DNA of 64,000 bases from Faucicola sp048551375 (GCF_048551375.1 NZ_JBLYZJ010000011.1:1-64000), one strand, 5' to 3'. Shown: positions 1 through 9,842, counted from the stretch's first letter. The notes: generated by a model from the sequence alone, not told the origin. A program made the numbers and translations.

Positions 1-86
1 GAAGAATGACACCCAACATAAACCATTCAAATTGTTGGGTATCGCAAGCTCTACCCAACCTACGATTTGGTTAAATGGGTAAGTCC
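1..86 (+). repeat. MITE family A, copy cut by the window edge
   Basis: This is the right-hand part of a repeat seen complete at 42755-42875 and 61029-61149. The shared interior includes ACCCAACATAAACC and a closing CTACCCAACCTACG block. It ends in GTAAGTCC followed by TA, which is the terminal inverted repeat plus TA flank seen in the other copies. The left end lies outside the window. It sits directly downstream of the minus-strand gene at 95-1036. Confidence 0.8.
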
Positions 87-94
87 TAAACAAG

Positions 95-1036
95 TCAAAC
101 GTTTTGATTTTCTTGAAAAATCGTTCCTTGTAGCCAAATATTGGCTTGAATATAGTCACCGACAACAATGTCTTCTGGAATGGCGGTACTGTTGACAGCC
201 ATCCGTACGACCACAGGATTATCAAGGCTTTCACGTAAAATCACCACGTCCAATAGCACAAATTCTATCCCATTAAAGGTGGTGGTTTGTTTACCCAATA
301 CTTCGCCTTGACACCACGCTTCGTCTTGCTGACCGATGGTGTCGCCAAATAAATAGGCACACATATGCCCCACATTGATTTCGATGGGTTCAAGTGGTAG
401 GTCTTCAGCGTTGGGTTGCCATTGGGCGATTTGGGCTTGCAGGTCGGCTGGGGCGACATTGTTGTTTTTCATCAAGATGTCATTAAAGGCTCGGTGATAG
501 CGGATGGCTTCTGGCTCGGTGACGACAATGACTTCTGAGGTATTGCTAAGGTTGACGCTGTAGGCAAAGGCACTTAGATTGATGCGATAGCGTTTATTTT
601 TTTCGTAGTGAGGGGCATTGACGGCATAATATTGGTCAAAGGCGTACAAAATCGTACCATCGTCATTTTTGAGGCGTAAAATGGCTTCAACTTGGTCATG
701 GCATTGGTAGATGCCTTCAATGGTTGCCCATTGTCCGTAGGGACTATTGACGCAAGGAAAGGCGTTGATAAAGCGTTCTGGTTTACCATTGTCACCCAAT
801 TTGACAATTTGGTTGAGGTGAATGGGTTGGTTGCCAGACAATAATAGGTGTTCGCTTGGGCTGTCAGCTAGCGGTTTGGGTAGGGTCGCTGTGTCAATGT
901 GACTTTGTAGCCAGTTGGGGACATCGTTGGCAATGTCTTGGGTAAAGCATGACCAGTGGTCAGCGTGTCCAACAGCTTGTTCGCAGTTGAGCGAAATGCA
1001 GTCAGGGGCATTGCTTGCTTGGGTGGTTAAGGTCAT
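95..1036 (-). CDS. Hypothetical protein, 313 aa
   Basis: I do not recognise this protein. It has no signal peptide or membrane segment, so it is probably cytoplasmic. It is acidic, with Cys residues near the N-terminus (about residues 13-30) and a beta-rich C-terminal half containing hydrophobic stretches such as FVLLDVVILRES. The start is well supported: an AGGAGGT Shine-Dalgarno sequence lies four bases before the ATG. It is divergent from lolC and its 3' end abuts a MITE. Codon use looks like that of its neighbours, which suggests a resident lineage-specific gene. No function is proposed. Confidence 0.8.
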   Translation of the reverse strand: MTLTTQASNAPDCISLNCEQAVGHADHWSCFTQDIANDVPNWLQSHIDTATLPKPLADSPSEHLLLSGNQPIHLNQIVKLGDNGKPERFINAFPCVNSPYGQWATIEGIYQCHDQVEAILRLKNDDGTILYAFDQYYAVNAPHYEKNKRYRINLSAFAYSVNLSNTSEVIVVTEPEAIRYHRAFNDILMKNNNVAPADLQAQIAQWQPNAEDLPLEPIEINVGHMCAYLFGDTIGQQDEAWCQGEVLGKQTTTFNGIEFVLLDVVILRESLDNPVVVRMAVNSTAIPEDIVVGDYIQANIWLQGTIFQENQNV

Positions 1037-1221
1037 GGTTACCTCCTGTTTAAATGTTGCTTTATTTATGGGGGCGGTGTTTTATTTTTCACCTGTTTTT
1101 TGCTGAATTATGTGTATTTAAAGTTATTTTTAGCAAAAATGCAAAGAAACTGGGGTGGTTTTTTGGCAAAAATGTGTCAGACTATTAGTTTATCGTTTTT
1201 ATTAACAAAGTGGAATGTGCG

Positions 1222-2457
1222 ATGTTTCGACCATTAGCCTTGTTCGTGGGGTTGCGTTATACCCGTGCCGAACGTAGTAACCGTTTTATTTCTTTTATTT
1301 CCTTGATTTCGATGATTGGGCTAACCCTTGGTGTGGCGGTGCTGATTACCGTGTTATCAGTGATGAATGGGTTTGATAGAGAGCTGAAAAACCGCATTTT
1401 GGGCATGGTGCCTCAAGCGACTGTCACCGCCAATGAAATTATTCCCAATTGGCAAACGCTGTCCCAAGATATTAGCAAAAATCCCAAAGTCGAGGCGGTT
1501 GCCCCTTTTATCCAATTACAAGGGATGTTGACGGCAAATGGGCAAGTGGCTGGCATTATGGTGACAGGCATTGAGCCGAATTATGAGAAAAAAGTGTCGA
1601 TTATTCATCAACATATGGATGCAGGTAGTGTTGATAGTCTGACCGCAGGGACTTTTAATATTGTTATTGGGAAAAATTTATCGGATTCTTTGGGCGTGAC
1701 GGTGGGTGATAAAGTCACTTTGGTGCTACCAGAGGCTTCGCCTTCGCCTGCTGGGGTAATTCCACGCTTTAAGCGGTTTACCGTGTCTGGGGTGTACGAT
1801 ATCAGCCCAGAGGTCAATAATGTGATGGCATTTATTCCGATGAGTGATGCAGGTAAATTGCTACGTTTGCCAGATGGGGCTCAAGGGATTCGCATGAAAC
1901 TCAAAGACTTGTTTTCTGCCCCACAAGTGGCTCAGGAGTCGGCACGGCTTCAGCCAAAATTATTGATACCAAATGATTGGACGAGTACGCATGGTAATCT
2001 ATTTGGGGCGATTCAGATGGAAAAAGCCATGGTTGGGTTATTGCTATTTTTGATTATTTTAGTGGCTGCCTTTAATATCGTGTCGTCATTGGTGATGCTG
2101 GTAACGGATAAAAAAGCAGATATCGCTATCCTCAAGACCTTTGGGGCATCGCCTAAGCTGATTACCCAAATCTTTATGGTGCAAGGTCTGTTTATTGGGG
2201 TAATTGGCACGTTGGCAGGCACGGTGCTAGGTGTGGTGATGGCGTTGTCCGTCAGTCAAGTGGTCGGCTGGGTGAATAAAGCCTTTGGCTTACATTTGTT
2301 TGATGCGTATTTTGTCAATTATTTGCCGTCACAGCTTGAGTGGCAAGACGTGGTGATTATCGTGGGAGCGTCATTGGTGATTAGCTTTTTGGCAACGATT
2401 TATCCTGCGAAACGAGCCGCCAATATCCAACCTGCTCAAACATTACGTTATGAATAA
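1222..2457 (+). CDS. lolC: Lipoprotein-releasing ABC transporter permease (LolC/LolE/LolF family)
   Basis: This is the inner-membrane permease of the Lol system, which extracts mature lipoproteins from the inner membrane and hands them to LolA. At 411 aa it has the normal family length. One membrane helix lies near residues 20-45, followed by a MacB-like periplasmic domain (about 50-265) and three C-terminal helices (about 270-300, 315-345, 375-400), the FtsX arrangement. The ATG at 1222 is preferred over an in-frame GTG at 1210, because the protein then opens MFRPLALFVGLRY, the typical LolC start. lolD follows after 23 bases. Only one permease gene is present here, so it may be the LolF type that serves for both LolC and LolE; that is an inference. 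Confidence 0.92.
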   Translation: MFRPLALFVGLRYTRAERSNRFISFISLISMIGLTLGVAVLITVLSVMNGFDRELKNRILGMVPQATVTANEIIPNWQTLSQDISKNPKVEAVAPFIQLQGMLTANGQVAGIMVTGIEPNYEKKVSIIHQHMDAGSVDSLTAGTFNIVIGKNLSDSLGVTVGDKVTLVLPEASPSPAGVIPRFKRFTVSGVYDISPEVNNVMAFIPMSDAGKLLRLPDGAQGIRMKLKDLFSAPQVAQESARLQPKLLIPNDWTSTHGNLFGAIQMEKAMVGLLLFLIILVAAFNIVSSLVMLVTDKKADIAILKTFGASPKLITQIFMVQGLFIGVIGTLAGTVLGVVMALSVSQVVGWVNKAFGLHLFDAYFVNYLPSQLEWQDVVIIVGASLVISFLATIYPAKRAANIQPAQTLRYE

Positions 2458-2480
2458 CCGTTAATTTTTAATAAGAAGCA

Positions 2481-3164
2481 ATGATGAAAGAAATTTTAAA
2501 AGCCAAAAATATTACCAAAGTCTATCAAGATGGCAAAACCACCACCACGGTGCTAAATGGGCTGGATATCAGTGTCAATCAAGGCGAGCGTATTGCCATC
2601 GTGGGAACGAGTGGCTCTGGCAAAAGTACCTTATTGCATATTTTGGGCGGGCTGGATGTGCCGACCTTAGGTGAAGTGTGGCTTCATGGGCAACTGCTAA
2701 ATAGTTTAAACGAAACCCAACGAGGCAATCTGCGAAATCAACATTTGGGGTTTATTTATCAATTTCACCATTTGTTGGCAGAATTTACCGCTATCGAAAA
2801 CGTGGCAATGCCATTGCTAATGCGAAACGAAGTCCCCATCAGTGAGGCACATGACCAAGCGGTTGATTTGCTGAAAAAAGTCGGTTTGTCACACCGTTTG
2901 ACTCATCGCCCCGGAGAATTATCGGGTGGTGAGCGTCAGCGTGTGGCGATTGCACGAGCGTTGGTGACTAAGCCGTCATTGATTCTGGCAGATGAGCCGA
3001 CAGGTAATTTGGATTTTGCCAATGCCAATGCGGTGTTTGAAATTTTATCTGAGCTTCAATCAGATTTTAATACTGCTTTATTGATGGTGACACATGACCG
3101 CCAATTGGCTCAAATGGCGGATAAGCAGATGGCATTACAAAATGGCAATTGGGTGACGGTTTAA
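2481..3164 (+). CDS. lolD: Lipoprotein-releasing system ATP-binding protein LolD
   Basis: This is the ATPase subunit that drives lipoprotein release with the upstream permease. All ABC motifs are visible: Walker A GTSGSGKST (about residues 43-51), signature LSGGERQR (about 146-153), Walker B LILADEP (about 166-172) and the H-loop VTHDR (about 199-203). At 227 aa it is the usual LolD length. Two consecutive ATG codons (2481, 2484) could each be the start. The stop codon overlaps by four bases the 3' end of the convergent ydcF-like gene. Confidence 0.95.
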   Translation: MMKEILKAKNITKVYQDGKTTTTVLNGLDISVNQGERIAIVGTSGSGKSTLLHILGGLDVPTLGEVWLHGQLLNSLNETQRGNLRNQHLGFIYQFHHLLAEFTAIENVAMPLLMRNEVPISEAHDQAVDLLKKVGLSHRLTHRPGELSGGERQRVAIARALVTKPSLILADEPTGNLDFANANAVFEILSELQSDFNTALLMVTHDRQLAQMADKQMALQNGNWVTV

Positions 3165-3937
3165 TATTCCCCCAATACCCACCCACTGACAAAGGCAAAA
3201 TATTCTCGTAACCAAGCGTTATAGCGAGTGGATAAAGGCGTTTCACTGCCAATCGCATAAACCTGCTGATAGCCCTGTTTTTTGGCAATTGCATTGGCTC
3301 GCAAGGTGTGAAAATCACTGGTGACAATCGCAATGGGTGCGGATAGGGCGATGCCGTGCTGTGCCAATAGTGGTTGGCTATTTTTTAGATTCAATTCCGT
3401 ACTGGTGCTTTTATCTTCCAAAACCAGTTGTGATGGTGATAAATAATGGATTTTTATCAAATAATTTTGCATTGCTTGGGCTTCGCTATCAGTTTCCCCC
3501 ACATCCACGCCACCGCTTAAAATCACAGGGGCGGTGGGGTTTGCTTTGGCGATAGGGACGCTTGCGTCCAAGCGTTTGGCTAGGGTGGGTGTGGGCTGTC
3601 CATCTCTTGAGCCTGACCCCAACACAATAATGGCGTTTACTGCAGGGATATGTTCAGTGTTTAACAAATGCGTTCGCAGATACCCCACAAACACCACCAA
3701 ACTAATCAGCCATCCGACAAAACCAAGCATGCCGAATCGCCATAGCTGTTTTAGTTTGGGATGGCGTTGCAAAAATTGTTGTAGCGACTGCCATTGTAAG
3801 GTATGCCAAAGCATTGCCAAACCAATCAATAACGGTAAAATTGTCCCCACATTGACTTTTCTCATTGCCAATAACACCACGCTATCAATCAGCAAAATCC
3901 CTGCAATCAGCAACAGCATACCCTTAAAAATCCGCAT
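3161..3937 (-). CDS. YdcF/ElyC-type DUF218 membrane protein
   Basis: The protein has 258 aa, with three hydrophobic segments in the first 95 residues. A DUF218 domain follows (about 105-258), recognised from AIIVLGSGSRDGQPTPTLAKR, ILSGG and the ATSTELNL-like segment STSTELNLKNS. Family members (SanA, ElyC, YdcF) act at the cell envelope and ElyC/SanA affect peptidoglycan or outer-membrane integrity; the biochemical reaction is not established. The gene converges on lolD with a four-base overlap and is divergent from comEC. The assignment to the family is firm but the exact paralogue is not. Confidence 0.85.
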   Translation of the reverse strand: MRIFKGMLLLIAGILLIDSVVLLAMRKVNVGTILPLLIGLAMLWHTLQWQSLQQFLQRHPKLKQLWRFGMLGFVGWLISLVVFVGYLRTHLLNTEHIPAVNAIIVLGSGSRDGQPTPTLAKRLDASVPIAKANPTAPVILSGGVDVGETDSEAQAMQNYLIKIHYLSPSQLVLEDKSTSTELNLKNSQPLLAQHGIALSAPIAIVTSDFHTLRANAIAKKQGYQQVYAIGSETPLSTRYNAWLREYFAFVSGWVLGEY

Positions 3938-4032
3938 AAACTCATGTTCCTAATAATTAATGATTGCCTAATGATAAGCGATTGGCTAAAATTTTGTGTG
4001 AAAAAATAATGGATTTATCACAAGGAAGTCAG

Positions 4033-6960
4033 ATGGCATTGTGGCTATGGGTTTTGGCAAGTTTGTTGGGATTTTTAGCCGTTATGCCATTGGTAAGCCA
4101 TGCCCCAACATTCGCCCAATTACCTACCGACCCTATGCTATGGCAAACGTTGAGTGGGGGCAGTGGTGGTATTGCAATAATTGTCACCTTACTTACCTAT
4201 ATTTATCGTCATAAGTTTGTTAAAAACACCTCGCTTATCAATTATCATAGTTTAGCCATATCCCTATTGTATGGCGTGATGACGCTTGCGGTATTGGTCA
4301 GCAGTAGTAGCTATGGCTTGGCGGATTATTTTGCCTATCAACAACGTTTGTTAATATCGCCCATCACCGCCACTGCAACAGTGCGTGTGGGGCAAATCAG
4401 TGATAGTATTAGTGATAGTATCGTGTTGCCTCAACGCCATGATAACGCACCGCTAACCATTGGCACATTGACCCCTCGCCATGTTTGGCAAGTTCAAGCC
4501 TTACACTTTGATAATCCAGATAGCGTTAACCTTGCCGAAGCTGATGGTAATGACGATGAGGAAATGCTTGATTCGGCTGATATGGCAACTACCAAACCCA
4601 ATACCATACCTTTACCATTAACCGTGTTGGTAACTGCTAATTTAGAAAAGCACCCAGATTGGCAAGCTTTGCTGAATCAGCTTTCCCCTAACCAAACTAT
4701 AAAAGTCAAACTCGCCCTACGACTGATTACCCAACCACAAAACGCCCCATTACCCAATCATGCCAAACGAGTGAATCTCGGCTTTGATGAGGCGATGTGG
4801 CTACGTCAACGAGGGGTGCAAGCCACCGCTGAATTATTGAGCGTTGATAAAAACAGCTTCAAAAATAGCCTAAGCAATTCCACGCAAAATACTGATTTAA
4901 CACGCACTAGCCAATCTAATTCTACCCTTGCCAACCCATTGACCACTATCAAAACAACAGCAGAGCAGTGGCGGTGGCAATTTCGGCAAAAGTTATTGGC
5001 TCATTTAAAGCAAGCGATTGCGAAACAAACCATTGCGGAAAGTTCGAGTCAGTCCGCTCAATTGGTTGCTACCTTGACAGATAGCCATGCGATTTTATTG
5101 GGATTATTGACAGGTGATAGGGGGCTGATGACCGCTTCCCTCAAAAATCAATATCAACTAACAGGGATTAGTCATTTGCTAGCAATTTCTGGGCCTCATG
5201 TGCTGATGCTTGCCAGTGTGCTGTCGGTGTGGGTGCTGTGGTTGGTGAAACTGGTTTGCCCTCGGCGGTTGCGAGTGATGCCAAGTAGTCTGCTGATGCT
5301 GTGGGTCAGTGTGGTGGTGGCGGGTTTTTATGCGATGTTGGTGGGCTTTGAAATCCCTGCCCAACGCACGTTTTGGCTATTATTGGCGGTGACATTGGCG
5401 ACTCAATGGCTGATGGGGCAACGTCCGTTTCGAGTGTTGGCAGGCGTGGGGCTTGGTATGATGTGGTTTGACCCCACGGCTGTGCTACAGGCAGGGTTTT
5501 GGTTGTCATTTGTGGCGGTGGGGTTGTTGATGAAATTTAGCGAAACGTTTAATCAACAGTATCGCACCCTAGTATGGCGGGATAACGACCAAGTTTTTGC
5601 TGAAAATTGTCGATTGTTTGTCAGTGCGTTTAGCCATCAACTATGGGCATTGCTAAGTTTGCAGTTATGGCTGTTTGTGTTGATGATGCCGATTGTGCTG
5701 TGGTTTTTTGGCAAAGTATCTTTGCTCAGTGTATTGGTCAATTTGGTGGCTGTGCCGTTGTTGGGGCTGATAGTCGTGCCGTTGGATATGTTGGCAGGCG
5801 TGTTGTCATGTGTGCCAGTGGTGGGCGGTTGGCTGAGTTCACCGATTTGGACAGCTTTATCCATGCTATTGCAGGCGTTTCATCATGGGCTAGAAGCCTT
5901 TATACAAGCAGGATGGGCAAAGCAATGGTATGTGAGTTTGACCCAAGGGCAATTGGTGCTGTGTGGGTTGGCGATTTTGCTGTTAGGGCTAAAAAATGCT
6001 GTGCCGAAGCTGTTGGCTGTGCCTTTATTGATGGCGGTGGTGGTGATGCGTGTGGAAATTGTCAAACACACCGCACCGCAACTCATCGTGCTAAACGATA
6101 AACAACTGACCATCAGTCTGTTGGTATCACCACAGCAAACATGGCTCATTTTGGCGGATAATTCAACCCATCATGGCGTGGGTAATGATAAACAAAAATT
6201 TTATTATAACAAACTTTCTCAAAATCCTTTGGCGAGCCAATCCTCAAATAAGGATTCGACCAATTATTTATTAACCAATCGCATTTATCCGTTATTGGCA
6301 AAATATCAAGTCAGTAAACTCACTGGCGTGATTAGCCAAACGCCAAGTGAATCGGTCAATCAGCTAATACAGCAATTGGCATTAGGCGTGCCGATTCAGC
6401 AGTATTGGCTGGCAGGGATGAATCCCCTTAAGCCCTTGAAGGATGATAAAGGTAAAGCATGGGCATTTGAACAAATTACCCCCAAAGCCTGTCAACACGG
6501 CATGACGTGGCAAAAGGATGGCGTCAGTGTGCAAGCGGTGACAGGGTGGCAATTAGATTTAACTAACGCTGACATTAGCGAAGCGGATAGGCAAGCCACG
6601 CAAAGTTGCTTTATCAAAATTACTGCTTCTCATGCTTCAATCGCACAAGATACGCAAATACCTTCTAATTCTGCCCCATTTTCTGCACTTCTAACCGCAG
6701 GGCGTAGCCCACTGCCTATGCAAATGCAAATCGCCATGTGTCAGACTTCGCCCAGTGCTTTACTGATTCATGCCAGTGCTACGCCACTTGATACAGCGTG
6801 GATTGGGGAAATTCAGCCGAAACAGGCATATTTTCTCACCTCGCCATTTGCTCGTGATCGCTTGAGTGAGTCACAGTTATTCGCATTGGCAAGTCGAGAT
6901 AAAACCTTGAGTTTTTACCAATCTCATCAAATTGGCGTGGTAGCGTTTGAAATGCGGTGA
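4033..6960 (+). CDS. comEC: ComEC/Rec2 family DNA-uptake channel protein
   Basis: This is the inner-membrane channel through which transforming single-stranded DNA enters the cell. The ATG at 4033 is chosen because AAGGA lies six bases upstream; the reading frame is open further back but earlier starts lack a ribosome site. The product is about 975 aa. N-terminal helices and an OB-like DUF4131 region (about 1-300) come first. The Competence domain follows, with LTGDRGLMT and the hallmark HLLAISGPHV near residue 380, then many helices to about 690. The C-terminal periplasmic region should be a metallo-beta-lactamase fold, but the HxDxDH metal motif is not visible (see findings). A Ser/Thr/Asn-rich insert lies near residues 270-300. 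Confidence 0.9.
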   Translation: MALWLWVLASLLGFLAVMPLVSHAPTFAQLPTDPMLWQTLSGGSGGIAIIVTLLTYIYRHKFVKNTSLINYHSLAISLLYGVMTLAVLVSSSSYGLADYFAYQQRLLISPITATATVRVGQISDSISDSIVLPQRHDNAPLTIGTLTPRHVWQVQALHFDNPDSVNLAEADGNDDEEMLDSADMATTKPNTIPLPLTVLVTANLEKHPDWQALLNQLSPNQTIKVKLALRLITQPQNAPLPNHAKRVNLGFDEAMWLRQRGVQATAELLSVDKNSFKNSLSNSTQNTDLTRTSQSNSTLANPLTTIKTTAEQWRWQFRQKLLAHLKQAIAKQTIAESSSQSAQLVATLTDSHAILLGLLTGDRGLMTASLKNQYQLTGISHLLAISGPHVLMLASVLSVWVLWLVKLVCPRRLRVMPSSLLMLWVSVVVAGFYAMLVGFEIPAQRTFWLLLAVTLATQWLMGQRPFRVLAGVGLGMMWFDPTAVLQAGFWLSFVAVGLLMKFSETFNQQYRTLVWRDNDQVFAENCRLFVSAFSHQLWALLSLQLWLFVLMMPIVLWFFGKVSLLSVLVNLVAVPLLGLIVVPLDMLAGVLSCVPVVGGWLSSPIWTALSMLLQAFHHGLEAFIQAGWAKQWYVSLTQGQLVLCGLAILLLGLKNAVPKLLAVPLLMAVVVMRVEIVKHTAPQLIVLNDKQLTISLLVSPQQTWLILADNSTHHGVGNDKQKFYYNKLSQNPLASQSSNKDSTNYLLTNRIYPLLAKYQVSKLTGVISQTPSESVNQLIQQLALGVPIQQYWLAGMNPLKPLKDDKGKAWAFEQITPKACQHGMTWQKDGVSVQAVTGWQLDLTNADISEADRQATQSCFIKITASHASIAQDTQIPSNSAPFSALLTAGRSPLPMQMQIAMCQTSPSALLIHASATPLDTAWIGEIQPKQAYFLTSPFARDRLSESQLFALASRDKTLSFYQSHQIGVVAFEMR

Positions 6961-7111
6961 TAAATTGGGGATTGGTGAGCAAGAATAGCGTAACAGCTTG
7001 TTAACAGGCGAGTTATTGTAATTTTTTTTGAAAGCCCCTATCATGGCAAATTGATGGTGATTTTTCACATAATTATCAAAATACAATGATTAAGTAAATT
7101 AAGGAAACCTC

Positions 7112-8218
7112 ATGTCAGACAACTGGCCACCAGACCCAAACCGTGATAATTCACAAACTCAGCCACAGCCCAACTCTCAGTCACCCAATCCACCTTACAT
7201 GGGCGAGCAGTATGTAGGGCAACCATATTCAGGGCAAGAGTGGCGATTGCTCGAAAAAACCTTGATGGCAAGCATTGTCGAACAACGCCGTGCCAGACGT
7301 TGGAGCATCTTTTTTAAGCTACTGACTTTTGGTTATATCATTTTGGTCGGTGTGTTGATGGCAAAAGGCTGTAGCCCCACCGCCACCAAAAAAGGCATGG
7401 CGGATATTGACATGGCAAGCCCTCACCTTGCGGTGATTGATGTCAATGGCGTGATTAGTGCCAAAGACGAAGCCAATAGTGAATCTATCAATGAGGCATT
7501 GACCGAAGCCTTTGACAATGAGCAAGCCAAAGCCGTGGCATTACGCATTAATTCTCCGGGTGGCTCGCCTGTACAGTCCGATGAAGTATGGCAAACCATG
7601 ACCGAACTGCGAAAAGCCCACCCCAATAAAAAACTGTATGCCGTTATTGAGGATATGGGGGCATCTGGGGCGTATTATATCGCTTCAGGGGCGGACGAAA
7701 TTTGGGTCAATCCATCGAGTTTGGTCGGTTCAATCGGTGTCATCATGCCAAGCTACAACATCGAAGGCTTGATGAATAAATACGGTGTCAAAGACGGCAC
7801 GATGACCGCAGGTGAGCATAAAGACATCTTGAGCATGAGCCGTGATTTGACCGAGTTTGAACGCACCCACGTGCAAGGCGTGTTGGATAATACGCATAGC
7901 CACTTTATCAATGCTGTCAAACAAGGGCGTGGCAACAAACTCAAAGACCCAGAAGGTAATCAGCTATTTTCTGGGTTGTTTTGGAGTGGTGAGCAAGCGA
8001 TTAACTTGGGATTGGCTGATAAAAAGGGCAGTATTGCCAGTCTTGAAAAACAGCTAAAACTGGATAATGCAGTGGTGTATAACGAAGAAGACCCAATGAA
8101 AAAAGTGTTTGGTAAATTTGCTAGCCAAATCGGTCATGGGATGGGTGAAACTTTTTCTAAAAGCTTTGCCAATCAAATGACCAGTGGTGCAAATGCCAAT
8201 GATAAAGGCATGCAATAA
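7112..8218 (+). CDS. sppA: S49 family peptidase, SppA-type signal peptide peptidase
   Basis: This membrane-anchored serine protease would degrade cleaved signal peptides. The ORF gives 368 aa with an AAGGAAA ribosome site. The first 60 residues are Pro/Gln/Asn-rich and cytoplasmic, and one transmembrane helix lies at about 68-88. The S49 domain covers about 105-310. The catalytic Ser is in MGASGAYY (about residue 184) and the general-base Lys in GEHKDI (about residue 236), a Ser-Lys dyad. It is the short (single-domain) form, not the 67-kDa tandem SppA. A C-terminal tail of about 40 residues is low complexity. Confidence 0.9.
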   Translation: MSDNWPPDPNRDNSQTQPQPNSQSPNPPYMGEQYVGQPYSGQEWRLLEKTLMASIVEQRRARRWSIFFKLLTFGYIILVGVLMAKGCSPTATKKGMADIDMASPHLAVIDVNGVISAKDEANSESINEALTEAFDNEQAKAVALRINSPGGSPVQSDEVWQTMTELRKAHPNKKLYAVIEDMGASGAYYIASGADEIWVNPSSLVGSIGVIMPSYNIEGLMNKYGVKDGTMTAGEHKDILSMSRDLTEFERTHVQGVLDNTHSHFINAVKQGRGNKLKDPEGNQLFSGLFWSGEQAINLGLADKKGSIASLEKQLKLDNAVVYNEEDPMKKVFGKFASQIGHGMGETFSKSFANQMTSGANANDKGMQ

Positions 8219-8294
8219 ATTGGACTTCTTTGGCGTATTTGAATAAAGCCCAGCCGAAGTTAGAAGCTTTTTTGCGTAACTTCAGTTATTCATA

Positions 8295-8339
8295 GGATTT
8301 ACGTAAATGTTGAAGGTATGTTGTGTTTTGCGTAATTCC
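8295..8339. repeat. 45-bp MITE remnant between sppA and hisD
   Basis: The segment starts GGATTTACGTAAA and ends TTTTGCGTAATTCC, near-perfect inverted copies of the terminal repeat of MITE families A and C. It is flanked by TA on both sides. The interior is only about 17 bases. It looks like an extreme internal-deletion derivative. Confidence 0.6.
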
Positions 8340-8432
8340 TAATGAATGTGAGATAAAACCCCTTTATGGTGCAAAATCTTGGTAAAATACCTTATACTTA
8401 GGTATATTTTATCAAGAATTAAGGGCAACACC

Positions 8433-9728
8433 ATGCGTATTTTATCCACCCAAGACAGCGGTTTTCAGCAACAACTTAGCGAACTTCTCGCCTTTGAAAC
8501 CGTCAACGACCCCCAATTACTCGCCACAGTCGATGACATCATCGCCCAAGTCCGCCAAGGCGGTGATGAAGTCGTGCTAAAACTCACCCAACAATTTGAC
8601 CGCCACCCAGCGACCAGTTTTAGCGAACTCATCATCACTCAAGAGCAACTCAAAACCGCCTTTGACAACCTCACAAGCGAGGTCAAAACCGCCCTAGAGC
8701 TATCTGCCGAGCGTGTCCGCACTTTTCACGAGCGACAAGTGCAGACCAGTTGGACATTTACCGACACCCTTGGTAACATGCTTGGGCAACAAGTCACGCC
8801 CCTTGATAAAGTCGGTATTTATGTACCGGGGGGATTGGCAAGCTACCCCTCAAGCGTGCTGATGAACGCCATTCCTGCCAAAGTCGCAGGGGTGGGTGAG
8901 ATTATCATGGTCGTGCCTGCTCCTAATGGCGAACTCAATCCGTTGGTGTTGGCGGCGGCATATTTGGCAGGCGTAGATAGAGTCTTTACCATTGGTGGGG
9001 CTCAAGCGGTGGCAGGGCTGGCTTATGGTACGGCAAGCATTCCACAGGTCGATAAAATCACAGGGCCAGGTAACAAATATGTGGCGGCTGCCAAACGTGC
9101 AGTATTCGGGCAAGTCGGTATTGATATGATTGCAGGGCCGTCCGAAGTGTTGGTATATGCCGAAGGTTCACCCAATGACAGAGCAGACTGGTTGGCGATG
9201 GATTTGCTGTCGCAAGCCGAGCATGACACGGTGGCTCAGGCGATTTTTGTGACGACTAGCGAAACCCAACTTCAAGCGGTGCAAGCCGAGATTGACAAAG
9301 CCTTAGCGATTTTGCCAAAAGCCGAGATTGCCAAAACTGCGATTGCTAATCGTGGGGCGTTGATTTTGGTCAAAAACCGTGCCGAGGGCATGGCGGTGAT
9401 TAACCAAATTGCCCCAGAGCATTTGGAATTATCGGTGGATAATCCTAATGAGCTACTAGGCGACATTCGTCATGCAGGGGCGATTTTTATGGGGCGTTAT
9501 ACCCCAGAGGCGATTGGTGATTATTGTGCGGGTCCAAACCACGTATTGCCAACGTCTGGCACGGCTCGGTTTAGCTCACCGCTTGGGGTTTATGATTTCC
9601 AAAAGAAATCGTCATTGATTTATTGTACCCAAGAAGGTAGTCAACAGTTGGCAAAAACGGCGGATATTTTGGCAATGGAAGAAAACCTTGAGGCTCATGC
9701 AAGGTCAGCACGCTATCGTTTGCAATAG
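8433..9728 (+). CDS. hisD: Histidinol dehydrogenase
   Basis: HisD oxidises L-histidinol to L-histidine in two NAD-dependent steps, the end of histidine synthesis. The ATG at 8433 (MRILSTQDS) is chosen because AAGGG lies eight bases upstream; the open frame extends 18 codons further without support. The resulting 431 aa match the family length. Motifs seen: YVPGG (about 130), GPGNKYVAAAKR (about 210), GPSEVLV (about 235), PEHLEL with the catalytic Glu-His (about 328), and AGPNHVLPT (about 363). It stands alone rather than in a his operon. The upstream spacer carries a MITE remnant. Confidence 0.97.
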   Translation: MRILSTQDSGFQQQLSELLAFETVNDPQLLATVDDIIAQVRQGGDEVVLKLTQQFDRHPATSFSELIITQEQLKTAFDNLTSEVKTALELSAERVRTFHERQVQTSWTFTDTLGNMLGQQVTPLDKVGIYVPGGLASYPSSVLMNAIPAKVAGVGEIIMVVPAPNGELNPLVLAAAYLAGVDRVFTIGGAQAVAGLAYGTASIPQVDKITGPGNKYVAAAKRAVFGQVGIDMIAGPSEVLVYAEGSPNDRADWLAMDLLSQAEHDTVAQAIFVTTSETQLQAVQAEIDKALAILPKAEIAKTAIANRGALILVKNRAEGMAVINQIAPEHLELSVDNPNELLGDIRHAGAIFMGRYTPEAIGDYCAGPNHVLPTSGTARFSSPLGVYDFQKKSSLIYCTQEGSQQLAKTADILAMEENLEAHARSARYRLQ

Positions 9729-9842
9729 CACTCACAAAATAACATTGATTTTTTGCATGGATTTGTTAAAGTAGTGCTTTAATTTTGTTTTGAGCGAAAA
9801 ATCCTTTTCCATTATTGTAAAATCACAGAATAATTCACCTAT

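Noticed and set aside
3534..3953. 139-residue plus-strand open frame antisense to the ydcF-like gene
   Set aside because: The product is Cys/Asn/Ile-rich with no domain pattern, while the minus strand encodes a clear DUF218 protein.
5643..6101. 152-residue frame inside comEC
   Set aside because: It is a shifted reading of the ComEC membrane region; the Val/Ala/Cys-rich translation is typical of out-of-frame reading.
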